A stretch of DNA of 64,000 nucleotides from JAJFFW01 sp038534195 (lineage in GTDB: Bacteria > Pseudomonadota > Alphaproteobacteria > Caulobacterales > Parvularculaceae): positions 1 to 64,000 of the forward strand of contig JBCAXE010000014.1 of assembly GCA_038534195.1 (NCBI GenBank). The letters run 5' to 3'. The notes beneath the pieces were generated by a model, which searched no databases, was not told the DNA's origin, and worked only from the letters and a program-made list of their open reading frames with translations. Of this stretch, positions 8,631 through 16,527 are shown in pieces. A program made the position numbers and the translations under genes. Numbering within the stretch: the stretch's first letter is position 1; every line of letters starts with the position of its first letter.

Positions 8631-9458
8631 TAGTAAAATATTAGTAGACTGAACATTTACAAAATTTGAACTATTTAGTAGTGCGAGGCTTGTGGCGCCA
8701 GGCGTAGACGGGTCAGGGCCGGTTTCGAGGTCGCGTCTTACAAAAAAGCGACGGATGGCGTCTTCGATAACTTCAGGATCATTGAAAAGCGAAAGCGACG
8801 ATGATCCAAATACAGATAGCGCTCGCCTTTCAAAAATCGAACGTTGTTGGTCAACATCGAGAGTCGCCGTCGAAGTGGGCAGCCCAAGCGCTGCTTCCAA
8901 AACGGTGCGGAGCGGACGGTTCCCGATCACACGTAACCATCCGCTCCGGTCGACCGTTTCTGAATTCGCAATCGCTGCAATTTCCCTCCGGAAGTTGAGC
9001 GCTAAGCGAAAATCAGGCTCAATATCGCCGACACGGGCTTCAAAAGCACGTTCTAAAAAACGCTCAGCAATTTCTGTCCGAAATGATGTTGAATCGACGC
9101 GGGGGCCTGCTATGTCGCCGTATCCGAACGCCGCGGCAAAGTCGCGCCAGCGCGTGTCGCCGAGACGGTTGGCGAGAGCGCGCGGATCATCCACGCCGTC
9201 TTCCAATATGCGTCTAATGAAGGCGCGCTTATCGATCTCCTCGCTCAGCCCATATGCGGCGAGCGAGACTTCTAGCAATCTTCGATCCGCCACCAAGTCC
9301 TGAGCCGTGCGCGCGTTCGAAATGTTTTCACGAAAATAATCAAGCGCGCGTTGCGTTGTTGGATTCTGCTCGAATGCGTCGCGCTGACGGGGCGCTGTCG
9401 CCTCAAATACCCGAAAGCCGCCCAAGCCGCCAAAAATGACCGCCGGCGTGAAGGTCAT
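8616..9458 (-). CDS. DUF1217 family flagellar-cluster protein
   Basis: The 280-residue protein matches the DUF1217 type found in alphaproteobacterial flagellar clusters: a hydrophilic, mostly helical protein with repeated features such as DYFRENISNARTAQDLVADRR near the start and FNDPEVIEDAIRRFFVRRDLE near the end. No signal peptide or membrane helix is seen. The biochemical role of this family is not established. Its ATG overlaps the flbT stop by four bases (ATGA), placing it at the end of the flagellin-flaF-flbT unit, which suggests a job in filament production or export. Confidence 0.8.
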   Translation of the reverse strand: MTFTPAVIFGGLGGFRVFEATAPRQRDAFEQNPTTQRALDYFRENISNARTAQDLVADRRLLEVSLAAYGLSEEIDKRAFIRRILEDGVDDPRALANRLGDTRWRDFAAAFGYGDIAGPRVDSTSFRTEIAERFLERAFEARVGDIEPDFRLALNFRREIAAIANSETVDRSGWLRVIGNRPLRTVLEAALGLPTSTATLDVDQQRSIFERRALSVFGSSSLSLFNDPEVIEDAIRRFFVRRDLETGPDPSTPGATSLALLNSSNFVNVQSTNILLSNLI

Positions 9459-9889
9459 CTGGCGCGCTCGTGCGAGGCGACGCGCCCGCCAGTCTCACCG
9501 TGTGAAAGCAGACGCTGCTCAGTATCGAAAAGACTGTTGACTGACCGCATTACAACGAAGAATTTTCCATCTCGTGCGCCTTGTTTGGCGCGACGCACTT
9601 TCTCGCCAGCCTCGCCTTGGAAGATCGTTTCAACAGCATCGAGACCACTAATAATCTGTGTGCGAGCATCCTCGTGGGAGGCTTCGCCTGCAAGTGCGAG
9701 TTGCGCAATATAGTAAACGCGCTTCAGAGGCGTATTAGCGTCCTCCGCTCGGATTGCATCACGTTTGCGGAGTACAGAAACATCTTTAGAGCGAACACGG
9801 ATCTTAGCCGAACGTTCGCCATTTTGCAGAATTACGCCGTTTATGAGAACTTTCTCAAATGGCTTCAAGCGCAAAACTAAACCGGTCAT
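9455..9889 (-). CDS. flbT: Flagellin translation regulator FlbT
   Basis: FlbT is an alphaproteobacterial protein that acts after transcription on flagellin mRNA; in Caulobacter it binds the flagellin leader and promotes its decay. The 144-residue product has the typical opening (LRLKPFEKVLINGVILQNG) and a central YYIAQLAL segment followed by a helical region. It overlaps flaF upstream and DUF1217 downstream by ATGA junctions, so the three are translationally coupled. The adjacent flagellin gene has a long, structured leader that is the obvious target. Confidence 0.93.
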   Translation of the reverse strand: MTGLVLRLKPFEKVLINGVILQNGERSAKIRVRSKDVSVLRKRDAIRAEDANTPLKRVYYIAQLALAGEASHEDARTQIISGLDAVETIFQGEAGEKVRRAKQGARDGKFFVVMRSVNSLFDTEQRLLSHGETGGRVASHERAR

Positions 9890-10284
9890 GATTGCTCGCT
9901 CTTGTCAGAAGAAAATTGTCTGCGGAGACCTGCCATAATATTTCGGTTGATTTCTACAAGCGCCTCAGTCGTAATGTCGGAGTCGCCGGCGAGTAGTCGG
10001 TTCGTATGCGCGCGTGTGAAAACAAAGAGTTCGAAAATGGCTTGGCGTAATTCCGGCGTTAGCCCATTTTCATTCGAAGAGACCGCCGCCCCTATAGAAG
10101 TCCATAACTTTAGATTATCGCTGAGTGCAGTAACGTATCCCGGATTATCGTTATGGCGGTGTTTTTCAGCGGTAACGAGGGCGGTGGTGAAGCGAGAGAA
10201 GAGGTGAAATTCGATCGCGCGTGGCGAGCTTGTGGTTTTTGCGGACCGGTCGTAGCCGGCGCGCGCGAGTGCGGCATTTGTCAT
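9886..10284 (-). CDS. flaF: Flagellar biosynthesis regulator FlaF
   Basis: FlaF works with FlbT in alphaproteobacteria: it promotes flagellin synthesis and assembly. The 132-residue product shows the family pattern: an N-terminal ALARAGYDRSAKTTSSPRAIE stretch, a helical region with NDNPGYVTALSDNLKLWTSIG near the middle, and a C-terminal helix ending in INRNIMAGLR. ATG 10284 is preferred to the TTG eight codons upstream because it gives the usual N-terminus. Its stop overlaps flbT. Confidence 0.9.
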   Translation of the reverse strand: MTNAALARAGYDRSAKTTSSPRAIEFHLFSRFTTALVTAEKHRHNDNPGYVTALSDNLKLWTSIGAAVSSNENGLTPELRQAIFELFVFTRAHTNRLLAGDSDITTEALVEINRNIMAGLRRQFSSDKSEQS

Positions 10285-10320
10285 TTTCTTCAGGGCCTTT
10301 TTACCCAATTACAGTGGGGG

Positions 10321-10353
10321 CCGCCCCGCGACCGCCATGGGGGCGCGGGACGG
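10321..10353 (-). other. GC-rich stem-loop between flagellin and flaF
   Basis: Arms at 10321-10330 and 10344-10353 pair over ten positions with one G-U pair and a 13-base loop in the minus-strand transcript. No T-run follows, so it is not a standard terminator. It may protect the 3' end of the flagellin message or reduce read-through into flaF, giving more flagellin than FlaF/FlbT. The stem is seen; its role is inferred. Confidence 0.5.
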
Positions 10354-10361
10354 GTTCTCGT

Positions 10362-11201
10362 TTATCGGAACAGGCCAAGCAGGACCTGAGGCGACTGATT
10401 GGCGATCGATAATGCCTGAACGCCAAGCTGCTGCTGCACCTGCAGCGACTGTAAGCGCGCCGATGCTTCTTCGAGATCGGCGTCAGTTAATGCGCCGATG
10501 CCAGTGCGTAGATTGTCGATCAGGCCCGTGACGAATTCGTCCTGAATCTCGATTCGACGCTGGCTGGCGCCGAAAGCTGAAGCCGCGTCGATCGATGTTT
10601 GAATACCAGCTTCGATCGTTGCAAGTGCGCCGCTTGGATCGGCGACATCGACGTCAATAGCGGCGACCGCAGCCAATCCGCCACCCGTTGCAGTATCTAG
10701 ATCCTGTGCAGCGACTGTGATGCTTGACGCTGTTACGGAACCGTCAGAAGCACGGTCAAGCGAAGCAAGAACGTCGACATCTGTTGCGCCGTTTTGGATG
10801 AGGTTGAGGCCATTAAACTGTGCGGCGTTAACAATCGACGTGATCTGATTGACGGTTTCAGTGATGCCCGTCTGAATTTTCGCCCGATCGACGTTGTCTT
10901 CCTGAGCAGAAACGACAAGCCCTTTGATCTCCGTGAGCAGATCAGTGATTTGTTCGGCTGCTCCGCGTGCGACGGCGACGGTCGATGTGCCGAGGTTGAG
11001 CGTTTCCGAAATTGATTCAAATCCGCGAACATCGGATTCAATAACAGAAGAAACCGCGAAAATAGCAGCATTGTCGCGTGCGTTCGATACGCTTTTGCCG
11101 GTCGAGATCTGGTTCTGCACATCCGCTAGATCGCGATTGACAGTGCGCAGATTTTGAAGAGCGACAAAAGCGCTAGTATTGGTCAAGAGAGAGTTGGTCA
11201 T
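10362..11201 (-). CDS. fliC: Flagellin
   Basis: The filament subunit. The 279-residue product has the conserved flagellin N-domain (residues 1-140, TNTSAFVALQNLRTVNRDL and ISTGKSVSNARDNAAIFAVS) and C-domain (about 200-279, with RLQSLQVQQQLGVQALSIAN and a C-terminal LLGLFR). The middle region is short, as in other alphaproteobacterial flagellins. The start at 11201 is set by GGAG seven bases upstream; the frame extends 12 codons further without support. It is the only flagellin gene in the window. flaF and flbT follow it. A long leader with hairpins precedes it. Confidence 0.95.
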   Translation of the reverse strand: MTNSLLTNTSAFVALQNLRTVNRDLADVQNQISTGKSVSNARDNAAIFAVSSVIESDVRGFESISETLNLGTSTVAVARGAAEQITDLLTEIKGLVVSAQEDNVDRAKIQTGITETVNQITSIVNAAQFNGLNLIQNGATDVDVLASLDRASDGSVTASSITVAAQDLDTATGGGLAAVAAIDVDVADPSGALATIEAGIQTSIDAASAFGASQRRIEIQDEFVTGLIDNLRTGIGALTDADLEEASARLQSLQVQQQLGVQALSIANQSPQVLLGLFR

Positions 11202-11287
11202 TACATGCTCCAAGTTGGATTGATGGGCCCGTGACATTGGTCGTGGGCGGTTTTCTCAATCCGACCTCGGCTTTCGAGTTGTCGGGG

Positions 11288-11326
11288 CCCGGCAATTGGC
11301 AGCCGGGTTGAGCGCCTTTTTGCGCT
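11288..11326 (-). promoter_or_regulatory. Structured flagellin mRNA leader
   Basis: Two hairpins lie about 85-125 bases upstream of the flagellin start: arms 11288-11293/11302-11307 (CCCGGC/GCCGGG) and 11311-11315/11322-11326 (AGCGC/GCGCT). If transcription starts near the repeats at 11369-11397, they would be in the 5' untranslated region. In Caulobacter FlbT acts on such a leader, so these are candidate FlbT targets. The stems are seen; the function is inferred. Confidence 0.4.
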
Positions 11327-11368
11327 TCGACGGGTCATTTAAACACCGCCGAGCAACCGTTTAAATTG

Positions 11369-11397
11369 CATAAGTATTTATATACAACCATAAGTAT
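11369..11397. promoter_or_regulatory. Direct repeats CATAAGTAT upstream of flagellin
   Basis: The nonamer CATAAGTAT occurs at 11369-11377 and 11389-11397, exactly 20 bases apart, close to two helical turns. The surrounding 60 bases are very AT-rich. The first copy overlaps an ATTGCAT motif also found at other flagellar operons. The region between flgN end and the flagellin start must hold the flagellin promoter, so an activator site is a reasonable reading. No sigma-54 or sigma-28 consensus was found. Confidence 0.45.
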
Positions 11398-11422
11398 AAA
11401 TATTCTGTAAATTCAAGTTTCT

Positions 11423-11809
11423 TTAGGCGCTTGAAGCAACTGAAGAACGATCGATATTCCCAAGCGGCGCCCCATCAGCGCCATAAGCGCCCACAGCGCG
11501 TTCGCGCTTGGCGACTGCGGCGATACTGCGTTGCGCGCGTTGCGCGCCGATGATGAAGGACCTGAGTTTTTTCATGTTATCGCCTGCACTGGCCTGTATT
11601 GAGCGCAGTGCTGCTGTAGCCGTTCTAGCGCTACGCGGATTTTCGAAGAGGGCGTTCGCAGCCTCTAACTGACTCAGAATCGCCGTTTTCCGTTCAGTAA
11701 TTTCGGTGAGATTATCAAAGGAATATTTCTGTAATGCTTGCCGTTCCTTATAAAGAATATCGTCAAGCTCGCTCAATAACGTCACCACTGTTTTTGATTT
11801 ATCAGTCAT
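11423..11809 (-). CDS. flgN: FlgN-like flagellar export chaperone
   Basis: The 128-residue product is helical and charged (LLSELDDILYKERQALQKYSFDNLTEITERK), the pattern of FlgN, the chaperone that delivers hook-associated proteins FlgK and FlgL. The ATG at 11809 has AGGTAAAGGA upstream and overlaps the end of the rod-binding gene by eight bases. Sequence conservation in this family is low, so the name relies on pattern and place. The last 35 residues, rich in Ala and Arg, differ from typical FlgN. Confidence 0.7.
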   Translation of the reverse strand: MTDKSKTVVTLLSELDDILYKERQALQKYSFDNLTEITERKTAILSQLEAANALFENPRSARTATAALRSIQASAGDNMKKLRSFIIGAQRAQRSIAAVAKRERAVGAYGADGAPLGNIDRSSVASSA

Positions 11810-12107
11810 TTCCTTTACCTCCAATTTGTTCGATGATCGCCCGCCGAATTCCAAGCACGTCTTTTTGTGCGAGTTGATCCGCATAAGATTGGATTAACTG
11901 TTGGGAAAACGCCTGACCGCCGAAGCCTGAATCCTGTGCTATCGCCTCCCCGAGGCCGGTATGAGAGAGCATTTCGGCAATAAAAATCGCTTCGAATTCC
12001 TGGGCTCTCTCTTGCAAACTATCAATGCTGGAAGACGGAACCGATTGCTTCGGCGAGATTGTGGGTCGCGCGGCGGCTACGGAGGTAAGGCTTAGATTTG
12101 ATGTCAT
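11802..12107 (-). CDS. flgJ: Rod-binding protein, FlgJ N-domain only
   Basis: The 101-residue product contains the rod-binding domain: QEFEAIFIAEMLSHTGL near residues 35-51 and FSQQLIQSYADQLAQK later, matching the FlgJ N-terminal rod-cap region. The muramidase half of enterobacterial FlgJ is absent, as is normal in alphaproteobacteria, so a separate lysozyme-like enzyme (not in the window) would be needed to open the wall. ATG 12107 follows GGAG; a TTG three codons earlier is less likely. It leads flgN and the flagellin group. Confidence 0.85.
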   Translation of the reverse strand: MTSNLSLTSVAAARPTISPKQSVPSSSIDSLQERAQEFEAIFIAEMLSHTGLGEAIAQDSGFGGQAFSQQLIQSYADQLAQKDVLGIRRAIIEQIGGKGND

Positions 12108-12187
12108 TTTCTCCAACTTCGTTGTTATTCATAAGGCACGTATAAGTAGTGTAACTAAATAATAAGTTATTACAGGTAGTAGAAAGC

Positions 12188-13222
12188 ATGCCTGCTACAA
12201 CGTTGCCGCTGGACCAATTCTCCGAGCCGACCGCCTTTGCGACCCGTAATGCGTCACCGGTCAAGCCCACGGATACGGGAGCATTTGATCGCGAATATTT
12301 TGAAAAAGAGTTCGAAGAACCACACGCCGCACACTTGACCGTCGATAGTCAAGCCATTGCAGAAGAAACACAGCAGACTGACGATGCGTTAAAAACTGCT
12401 AAATCCGAGCCTTTGACTGGCGGCGATGGTGAAACGAATTTGACGCCTTCGTTTAGCTCATCGGGACCTAAAGGAAATTCCGTTTCGTTCGCTACCCAAA
12501 GGCTTTTTAGCCATGGCGAAACGGCGCAGTCGCCCCCTGGTGACGACCGTACATTACAATCGGCTGGCGATGCTGATCTCCGGGCCGCATCCATCAGCGA
12601 CGCGCTCGGCCAGGCGCGAGCTCCAAGCGGTGCAGAGAGTCGGTCGGTTGTATCGACACAGGCGCCGGATGTTTCCGGCCTGAAAAGTGCTCCTACTATT
12701 GGCGCCCCTGAAGCTGAACTTGCAAATATCAACGTAACAGGCGTTGAAAGCGAAATCGCTACGCCTGACAAGACCGGTGACAAGTCGGCGATTTACAACC
12801 GCAGTCATTTTTCGCCCCAGGTCGAACGCGCAGCGGGCGAACAGGTCACAGCTGCAATTCTACGTAGTAAGGATAATGACCGCCTTGAGATAGCGCTTGA
12901 CCCTCCGGAATTAGGGCGTATTCGTATTGATTTTGACTTACAGCGATCAGGCGCTGTAAAAGCCGTCATTTACGCAGAAAATATGCATACGTTTGATCTG
13001 CTTCGGCGCAATATCGATATACTGAAAAACGAGCTACTGGAACGTGGCGGCGACGATATCGATTTATCCATGGGCGAACAAACATGGTCCGAGAATAAAA
13101 ATGAAAAACGCGAGGCGGGCGAGCGCACAAAAATGATCAACTTAATTGCTGCGTCAACTGATTTAGATTCAAGAGCATCTGGGCTGACGGAAAAACCTGG
13201 CCGAATCGATCGCGTTATTTGA
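12188..13222 (+). CDS. fliK: Flagellar hook-length control protein FliK
   Basis: FliK measures hook length and flips FlhB specificity. The 344-residue product has a long, low-complexity hydrophilic N-part and the conserved C-terminal Flg_hook domain (about residues 235-300), with the key pattern LEIALDPPELGRIRIDF followed by VIYAENMHTFDLLRRNIDILKNEL. That order of a variable ruler and a conserved C-domain is typical. It is divergent from flgJ and is followed after a few bases by flgD. Confidence 0.93.
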   Translation: MPATTLPLDQFSEPTAFATRNASPVKPTDTGAFDREYFEKEFEEPHAAHLTVDSQAIAEETQQTDDALKTAKSEPLTGGDGETNLTPSFSSSGPKGNSVSFATQRLFSHGETAQSPPGDDRTLQSAGDADLRAASISDALGQARAPSGAESRSVVSTQAPDVSGLKSAPTIGAPEAELANINVTGVESEIATPDKTGDKSAIYNRSHFSPQVERAAGEQVTAAILRSKDNDRLEIALDPPELGRIRIDFDLQRSGAVKAVIYAENMHTFDLLRRNIDILKNELLERGGDDIDLSMGEQTWSENKNEKREAGERTKMINLIAASTDLDSRASGLTEKPGRIDRVI

Positions 13223-13232
13223 GGAGATGTTA

Positions 13233-13928
13233 ATGCAGAATATTGGTCAAAGTACGAGCGCCACGAGTTTGTCTCAAAGACTGCCGTCCAGAGACGACGT
13301 ATCGGTAAACGCGGCGGCGAGTGAGTCGCAATCCTCCGGTGAGATCGGGGCAGACTTTGAGAACTTCTTGGAATTGCTAACAGCGCAGCTTAGAAATCAG
13401 GATCCGTTAAGCCCCTTGGATTCGACCGAGTTTGTTGCGCAATTGGCGAGCTTTTCTTCAGTTGAGCAGCTTGTAAACGCCAACGCACGTCTCGATCAGA
13501 TTGCCGCGAGCGTCACTGGCGCGGACATTCAGCAATATGCGGGATTGATAGGGCGCGATGCGGCATTAGACGGCGCCGCATTCGAATATGATGGGAGCCC
13601 AATTGACTTTCTTGCGCCCAATTCGAGCGAAGGGACGCGCACCGTTATAAGTGTACGCGACGAAAATGGCGCTGTAGTCGCCGAGTTTGATGTGGTAAAA
13701 AGCGAGAACCCGCAAAGCTGGACCCCACCGCGCGAATTAGAGCCGGGCGCCTACCGGCTTGATGCCGCACTGTATCGTGGCGACGAACTGATAGAGATAC
13801 AGCCGGCGGCCTTGGTCGGGCGCGTCGAACAAATCACATTGGTGGACGGTGAGATCGTGTTGCGTCTCGATAATGGCGTCACAGGTAATGCGTCGGCGGT
13901 GCGCTTGTTAAGAGAACCGCAGGCGTAG
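13233..13928 (+). CDS. flgD: Flagellar hook cap protein FlgD
   Basis: FlgD caps the growing hook. The 231-residue product has the family core FLELLTAQLRNQDPLSPLDS (about residues 48-67) followed by VAQLASFSSVEQ, and then the FlgD beta-rich C-part. ATG 13233 is preferred over the ATG two codons earlier because the GAGGAG ribosome site sits directly against the first one. It pairs with fliK in a two-gene operon; the convergent fliL gene ends 60 bases downstream. Confidence 0.94.
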   Translation: MQNIGQSTSATSLSQRLPSRDDVSVNAAASESQSSGEIGADFENFLELLTAQLRNQDPLSPLDSTEFVAQLASFSSVEQLVNANARLDQIAASVTGADIQQYAGLIGRDAALDGAAFEYDGSPIDFLAPNSSEGTRTVISVRDENGAVVAEFDVVKSENPQSWTPPRELEPGAYRLDAALYRGDELIEIQPAALVGRVEQITLVDGEIVLRLDNGVTGNASAVRLLREPQA

Positions 13929-13990
13929 GCGAAACTGTAGATAGAACGTCGCCAGGATCTTCATTGCGGCGAGGGGTTTGTTTGCACCGC

Positions 13991-14482
13991 CTAATACCGT
14001 TGAATGCCGACATCCTGTATCAAGACATTGCGCACGTCCTCTCCGAGGACGGAACGCGCCGCTTTGAGCAGCGTAGATCGCGCGATTGCACGCGCCTCGA
14101 TTTCACCAGGGAGACCACCGAGCACGCCATCGGCGGCGAGTTCGAATAGCGCCTCGAGTACGGCGTCGCGAACCTGGCTTTCTTTCGCATAAGAGCCGGA
14201 TGTACTTGACGTCGACATCTCAAGATTAATTTCAAGAATGACCATGTATTGAGGCTTACGGTCAACCAGAACAGGAACAACAAACTGGCGCGAGAATTTA
14301 AAAATTGAAATGTCTTCTTCTTTACTCTCTTCGTGAACACTCTTCTTTTTCGATTCTTTTTTTTCGTTTGGCTCCGTAGATGGTGCATTTTTTTCGGCGT
14401 TTGAAATTTTAAAAAAGTAGCCGCCGCCGCCGCCGATAACCGCAGCGAGTAATAGTAAGCCGATGAACAGGATTTTTTTCAT
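13991..14482 (-). CDS. fliL: FliL-family protein, copy 1 (flgH-linked)
   Basis: The 163-residue product has one N-terminal membrane helix (about residues 3-25) with a Gly run, a charged linker of Lys and Glu, and the FliL periplasmic domain starting near FKFSRQFVVPVLVD and ending with the conserved VRNVLIQDVGIQRY. FliL rings surround the stator and support motor torque. It ends the motA-to-flgH operon, in the position (after flgH) used by rhizobia. A second, more divergent FliL protein is encoded at 21613-22263. Confidence 0.88.
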   Translation of the reverse strand: MKKILFIGLLLLAAVIGGGGGYFFKISNAEKNAPSTEPNEKKESKKKSVHEESKEEDISIFKFSRQFVVPVLVDRKPQYMVILEINLEMSTSSTSGSYAKESQVRDAVLEALFELAADGVLGGLPGEIEARAIARSTLLKAARSVLGEDVRNVLIQDVGIQRY

Positions 14483-14484
14483 GA

Positions 14485-15234
14485 TCAGAATGGCGAAATA
14501 AGATCAATAACTTGTTGGCCGTACCGGGCGCGTTGAAGGTCGCTTATTTGACCGCGTCCGCCATATGATATGCGTGCATCGGCGATCTTATCGTACGTAA
14601 TAATATTGCCGCGCGAAATATCCTCGGGTCTGACGACGCCGGCAACCTGCAATTCTCTCAATTCATAATTCACGCGAATTTCCTGACTACCTGAAATTAC
14701 GAGATGACCGTTTGGAAGGACGCCGTCCACTGTCGCCGCGACGCGGAGCGTGATCCGTTCTTCGCGTTGAATTAAGCCGTCGCCCACCGACGTGGAATTC
14801 GACTCCGTTTCTACCGCTGGATTAAGGTTTGCGCCTCCCGGCAACGCACGCGCAGCAAGCGTATTGACGCCGAGAAGCGCCGGAACCGATAAGTCATCAC
14901 TGGAAGACCGATTTCGGTTCGTTCGATTGCGGATTTCTGCTTCTTCATCTATTTCAATCGTAACTGTAACGATATCGCCAAGCGCGCGGGCGCGGCGATC
15001 TCCGAATAAAGATTCAGGCCCGGAACGCCAAAGCGACGCCGTTGATACCGCCTCCGTTTGAGCAGGCGATGATTGCGTAATCGCAACCCTCCGCTGGGCG
15101 ATCGGCGGAACAGGGTTTCGCGGTTTCCCCGGGGGCGACATGCTGGGCGGTTTGTTGAAGTGGTCGAGGTTCGTAGCGCAACTCGTTGTAAGAAACGAAA
15201 CCGCCACTGCCACTAGGCTAATATTTCTAATCAT
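14485..15234 (-). CDS. flgH: Flagellar L-ring protein FlgH
   Basis: FlgH is the outer-membrane lipoprotein of the L ring. The 249-residue product has a lipoprotein signal ending at Cys19 (LTTSC) and the family motifs SLWRSGPESLFGDRRARALGDIVTVTI and, at the end, GQISDLQRARYGQQVIDLISPF. The ATG overlaps the flgA stop by four bases. FlgH, FlgI (encoded at 32645) and FlgA belong to the same bushing but are split between operons here. Confidence 0.96.
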   Translation of the reverse strand: MIRNISLVAVAVSFLTTSCATNLDHFNKPPSMSPPGKPRNPVPPIAQRRVAITQSSPAQTEAVSTASLWRSGPESLFGDRRARALGDIVTVTIEIDEEAEIRNRTNRNRSSSDDLSVPALLGVNTLAARALPGGANLNPAVETESNSTSVGDGLIQREERITLRVAATVDGVLPNGHLVISGSQEIRVNYELRELQVAGVVRPEDISRGNIITYDKIADARISYGGRGQISDLQRARYGQQVIDLISPF

Positions 15235-15695
15235 CTTACTCTAACTGTCCCTTCCTCGATAATCATGCCACTGACGATCGCCTTGGAATCCGTATTCATC
15301 ACGCGGATTGTTTCGCCGATACCGCCGGCCCCCAACGCACGTCCAGACGCGGACAATTCCAGCAAGCCCTTCGTAAATTCAATTTGAACGATTTCATTTC
15401 GGTCGATGACGCGAATCGGCGCCGTATCTGATGACGCGATAGTGTTGCCTGGATACAAGGTGCGCCGAGCAGCTTTTCCAACAATTGACGACAAGGCGAT
15501 GCGCGCTTCGTCGTTCAGTGCGCCCGATATGACCAAGTTTTCGCGGGTGATTTCTTCGCCGGCGCGAATAGGATTTGCCGGCGAAATTGACGTCATCTGC
15601 GTTTGCGACGAATTTTGCGCAATTGCATCGACCGCATAAATCGTCGAAAACAAGGCAGCGCACGCTAGAACGGTCGAATTCAGATAGTTGATCAT
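15231..15695 (-). CDS. flgA: P-ring assembly chaperone FlgA
   Basis: FlgA is a periplasmic chaperone for P-ring formation. The 154-residue product has a signal peptide (cleavage near AIAQ, residue 26) and the SAF-type domain: AGEEITRENLV, then a segment with RRTLYPGNTI, then VIDRNEIVQIEFTKGLLELSASGRALGAGGIGETIRVMN as a region. ATG 15695, five bases after the flgG stop, has GGTGA upstream and gives the signal peptide directly. It overlaps flgH. Confidence 0.92.
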   Translation of the reverse strand: MINYLNSTVLACAALFSTIYAVDAIAQNSSQTQMTSISPANPIRAGEEITRENLVISGALNDEARIALSSIVGKAARRTLYPGNTIASSDTAPIRVIDRNEIVQIEFTKGLLELSASGRALGAGGIGETIRVMNTDSKAIVSGMIIEEGTVRVR

Positions 15696-15699
15696 GGCG

Positions 15700-16485
15700 T
15701 CACCGGATTTGACTCGTGGCCGAGAGCATTTGGTCAACAGCGGAAATAACACGTGAATTCAATTCGTAACCGCGTTGCGCTTCGATCAGGTCGGCGATCT
15801 GCTGAACAACGTCAACGGAGCTTTCTTCGAGAAAGCCCTGACGTAACGTGCCGCGGCCTTCCAGGTCCGGTTGTCCGGGCTGTGGCGCGCCGGACGCTTC
15901 GGTTTCACGGAAGAGATTGCCGCCGATTGCAGATAAGCCTTTCTCATTCGGAAACCTCGTTAAGGTAATTGATCCGATTAGCTGCCCCTCTGGCTGACCA
16001 TCGAAGTAGGCGAATACCTCACCGTTGGTATTGATGCTGATGCTTCGTGCATCTTCCGGGATGGTGATATCGCCGGATAGAGGATATCCATCAGCGGTAA
16101 CGACGAGCCCTTCGCCCGTTCTCTTGAAGGATCCGTCTCGCGTAAAGGCTGCATCACCCGACGGCAATGTGACTTCAAAGAAACCGCGTCCTTCAATAGC
16201 AAGATCCAAATCGCCTCCAGTCTGTCGTAGCGACCCTTGCTCCTGGTTGACAGTGACTGACGCTGTGCGTACGCCCAGGCCGAGTTCGACGCCAGATGGC
16301 GCAATATTGCCGGTAGATGACGTCACTGCGCCGGGTTCCTGCAACAGTTGATAGTGAAGGTCCGCGAATTCGGCGCGTCGAGCCGCGAAGGCGGTCGTGC
16401 TCATATTCGCAATATTGTTTGAAATAACCGCGACCCGTGTTTGCTGGGCGTCCATTCCTGTGGCGGCGATCCTCAGAGCTTGCAT
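15700..16485 (-). CDS. flgG: Flagellar distal rod protein FlgG
   Basis: The 261-residue product begins MQALRIAATGMDAQQTRVAV with SNNIANMSTTAFAARRAEF, the classic FlgG N-terminus, and ends with QIADLIEAQRGYELNSRVI and DQMLSATSQIR. The length is the usual 260-262. ATG 16485 is preceded by AAAGGA; the longer frame has no support. It follows flgF by about 40 bases and leads flgA. Confidence 0.97.
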   Translation of the reverse strand: MQALRIAATGMDAQQTRVAVISNNIANMSTTAFAARRAEFADLHYQLLQEPGAVTSSTGNIAPSGVELGLGVRTASVTVNQEQGSLRQTGGDLDLAIEGRGFFEVTLPSGDAAFTRDGSFKRTGEGLVVTADGYPLSGDITIPEDARSISINTNGEVFAYFDGQPEGQLIGSITLTRFPNEKGLSAIGGNLFRETEASGAPQPGQPDLEGRGTLRQGFLEESSVDVVQQIADLIEAQRGYELNSRVISAVDQMLSATSQIR

Positions 16486-16527
16486 ATTCCTTTGCCTTTC
16501 CTGGTCTCGTAATTCGAATTTCACGCA

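Noticed and set aside
11202..11422. Sigma-54 (GG-N10-GC) or sigma-28 promoter for flagellin
   Set aside because: No match was found in the spacer by eye, so no promoter class is claimed.
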